Source of the DNA: Actinomycetota bacterium
GTDB taxonomy: Bacteria; Actinomycetota; Acidimicrobiia; Acidimicrobiales; Acidimicrobiaceae
Direction: 5' to 3'
Length of the DNA: 23,607 nucleotides
NCBI GenBank assembly: GCA_004366215.1
Contig: SIRY01000063.1
Span: 1 to 23,607, forward strand
How positions within the stretch are numbered: the stretch's first letter is position 1; every line of letters starts with the position of its first letter. The notes beneath the pieces were generated by a model. That model saw only the letters and a program-made list of their open reading frames with translations, did no database searches and was not told where the DNA came from. The position numbers were made by a program, and so were the translations under genes. Shown here in pieces: positions 22,131-23,607 of this stretch.

Positions 22131-23240
22131 ATGGCTCGGCTCGACGAAGCGGCGATCCTCGAACGGATTCGTGACGTCACTGACCCCGACTTCGACGCCA
22201 GCCTGGTGGCGCTCGGACTCGTCGACGTCGAGGTGTCGAGGCGAGCGGCTCGCGTGATCGCTCACGTCGTGCCAGGCTCGAGTGGCGTGGCGGACGCAGT
22301 CCGTAGCAGCTTGCGGGAGCGACTTGAGCCGGTGGGTGTCGAGACGAGCGTCGAGTTCCTCGACGAGGAGGGCCTGCAGCGCCTGGCCGAACGCCTCGAG
22401 ACGCCGCAACAGCGCGCGGCTCGTGAGCGACGTGAGCCTCCCTTCTCGCGGGCGGAGGCGAGCACGCGAATCCTTGGCGTCTCCTCCGGCAAGGGAGGAG
22501 TGGGCAAGTCGAGCATCTCAGTGAACCTCGCGCTGGCGCTGGCAGCCTCGGGTGCACGCACCGCGATCATCGACGCTGACGTCTACGGCTTCTCGGTCCC
22601 GAAGATGCTCGGCGAGGAGCGCCCCCCTCGCGTGGTCGGTGACCTCATCGTGCCGCCGCGCGTGCGAGGTGTTCGGGTCATGTCGCTCGGCTTCTTCGTG
22701 GACGACGCGACGCCGGTCATCTGGCGTGGCCCGATGCTCCACGCGACTCTGCAGCAGTTCCTCGTCGACGTCGCGTGGGGGGAGCCCGACGACCTCGTCG
22801 TCGACATGCCTCCGGGTACCGGAGACGTCGCCCTCAGCCTCCAAGAGTTCCTACCTCGAACCGAGGTCTACGTGGTCACGACACCCCAGCCTGCGGCGCA
22901 GCGCGTCGCGCAGCGCTCGGCGATCGCAGCGCGCAAGCTCAAGCTGCCTGTGCGAGGTGTGATCGAGAACATGTCAGAGTTCGTCACCGATGGCGGGCAG
23001 CGCTACGCGATCTTCGGACGCGGGGGCGGCGACGTGCTCGCGGCGGCGCTGGGCGTGCCCGTGCTCGGCCGCATTCCTCTCACGATGGCCCTGCGTGAGG
23101 GGGGCGATGAGGGTGAGCCAGTCGTCGTGGCACATCCGCAGGACCCAGCCGCGGTGGCCATTCGAGAGCTCGCAGCGCGTATCGTGTCTCTTGGGCACGC
23201 ACGCCGCTACCGTGCGGATCTGCGGATCCAGTCGCGCTAG
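22131..23240 (+). CDS. mrp: Mrp/ApbC-type Fe-S cluster carrier ATPase
   Basis: 369 aa from ATG 22131 (GGGGAGGGG upstream). The N-terminal MIP18/DUF59-like domain (about 1-80: ILERIRDVTDPDFDASLVALGLVDVEV) is followed by a ParA-like P-loop domain. That domain has the deviant Walker A SGKGGVGKSS (119-128), IDADVYGFSVPKMLG, VIWRGPMLHATLQQFL and DLVVDMPPGTGDVALS, all typical of Mrp/Nbp35. These proteins carry [4Fe-4S] clusters to apoproteins. The CxxC usually found after ENMS is missing: the region reads ENMSEFVTDGGQRYAIFGRGGG (279-300 or so), without cysteine. I believe other actinobacterial Mrps also lack it, but could not check. It is divergent from a SufR-like regulator. Confidence 0.94.
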   Translation: MARLDEAAILERIRDVTDPDFDASLVALGLVDVEVSRRAARVIAHVVPGSSGVADAVRSSLRERLEPVGVETSVEFLDEEGLQRLAERLETPQQRAARERREPPFSRAEASTRILGVSSGKGGVGKSSISVNLALALAASGARTAIIDADVYGFSVPKMLGEERPPRVVGDLIVPPRVRGVRVMSLGFFVDDATPVIWRGPMLHATLQQFLVDVAWGEPDDLVVDMPPGTGDVALSLQEFLPRTEVYVVTTPQPAAQRVAQRSAIAARKLKLPVRGVIENMSEFVTDGGQRYAIFGRGGGDVLAAALGVPVLGRIPLTMALREGGDEGEPVVVAHPQDPAAVAIRELAARIVSLGHARRYRADLRIQSR

Positions 23241-23265
23241 GGGCATCGGGAGGCGAGGAGGGTAC

Positions 23266-23499
23266 GTGCAGGTTCGCATCGGCATCACGCAGAGCCCGCG
23301 GGAACTGGAGCTCGAGCTTCCTGAGGACGCTGACCAGACCGAGGTCGCGGCCGCTGTGGACGCAGCGATCGACGCTGGTCGAGGCGTGCTCTGGCTCGAG
23401 GATCGACGGGGTCGCCGGGTCGGGGTGCCGGTCGCTCAGATCGCCTTCGTGGAGCTTGGTCCCGATCGAAACCAGCGCGCAGTCGGCTTTCGCGCCTGA
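23266..23499 (+). CDS. DUF3107 family protein
   Basis: 77 aa from GTG 23266, with GAGGAGGG about 3-4 nt upstream. It reads MQVRIGITQSPRELELEL, then DQTEVAAAVDAAIDAGRGVLWLEDRRGRRVGVPVAQIAFVELG, ending RAVGFRA. This matches the short actinobacterial DUF3107 family, whose function is unknown to me. It is a small alpha/beta protein without cysteines or membrane segments. It lies 25 nt after mrp and 9 nt before an ArsA-like ATPase, probably in the same transcript. Confidence 0.85.
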   Translation: MQVRIGITQSPRELELELPEDADQTEVAAAVDAAIDAGRGVLWLEDRRGRRVGVPVAQIAFVELGPDRNQRAVGFRA

Positions 23500-23508
23500 T
23501 GCGTCGCG

Positions 23509-23607
23509 ATGGCGTCTGAGCTGCTGAGCCGTCGGCTCCTCGTCATCGCCGGCAAGGGGGGCGTTGGCAAGACGACGCTCGCGGCCGCTCTTGGAGTCCT
23601 CGCCGCA
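23509..23607 (+). CDS. ArsA/Get3-like P-loop ATPase, N-terminal part (truncated by window end)
   Basis: Only the first 33 codons are present, open to the right edge. After MASELLSRRLLVI comes AGKGGVGKTT (residues 14-23), the deviant Walker A of the ParA/Mrp/ArsA class with the signature lysine Lys16. In this position, after DUF3107 in an Actinobacterium, an ArsA-like anion-transporting ATPase homologue is the likely identity. MinD- or ParA-type ATPases cannot be excluded from so short a piece. Confidence 0.75.
   Translation, partial: MASELLSRRLLVIAGKGGVGKTTLAAALGVLAA

Overview
This is a compact, GC-rich bacterial window with no mobile element, CRISPR array, rRNA or tRNA that I can recognise. 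Two WhiB-family regulators, a DUF3107 protein, a DUF2510 protein and frequent GTG starts point to an Actinobacterium. The gene mix resembles the Acidimicrobiia (Acidimicrobium-like acidophiles). That placement is inference from gene content, not from a marker gene.

Layout. 2-1336: the 3' end of sdhA, then sdhB and a small unknown gene. 1340-2678: a DUF2510 membrane protein, a 73-aa unknown protein and a first WhiB protein. 2741-5202: a stand-alone B12-binding methylmalonyl-CoA mutase subunit followed by sucCD. Together with sdhAB this spells out the end of a methylmalonyl-CoA to succinyl-CoA to succinate to fumarate route. 5231-9076: a tight purine and one-carbon cluster, purN-purH-folD-metF, with overlapping genes. 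9196-10632: a PHS-type (phosphate:H+ symporter-like) MFS transporter, preceded by an 11-bp-phased direct repeat that looks like a PhoP box and followed by a perfect 30-bp palindrome. 10743-11867: two unknown small genes (one on the minus strand) and a second WhiB. 11892-12692: a lone glutamate formimidoyltransferase. 12689-13318 (minus): a TetR regulator.

13424-20626: gmd (GDP-mannose dehydratase), then a complete System I cytochrome c maturation operon ccmA-B-C-D-E-F-G-H, with start and stop codons overlapping throughout and a CcmH that carries a CcmI-like TPR tail. System I is not the usual route in Actinobacteria, which mostly use System II (ResB/CcsA). This is the most distinctive region. 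20697-21314: a cytoplasmic molybdopterin (sulfite-oxidase-fold) oxidoreductase. 21311-22039 (minus): a SufR-like regulator with a cysteine cluster, divergent from mrp/apbC (22131-23240), an Fe-S carrier ATPase. The window ends with DUF3107 and the first 33 codons of an ArsA-like ATPase.

Regulatory architecture that recurs: four genes (at 2741, 5231, 11892 and 13424) have TAG(G/C)CT placed 6-8 nt before a GTG start, which suggests leaderless mRNAs. All three convergent gene pairs share their stop codons in a 4-nt CTAG or CTAA overlap, leaving no room for terminators. I found no wholly new system. The actinobacterial System I operon, the putative PHO box and the SufR-like/mrp divergon are the best leads.
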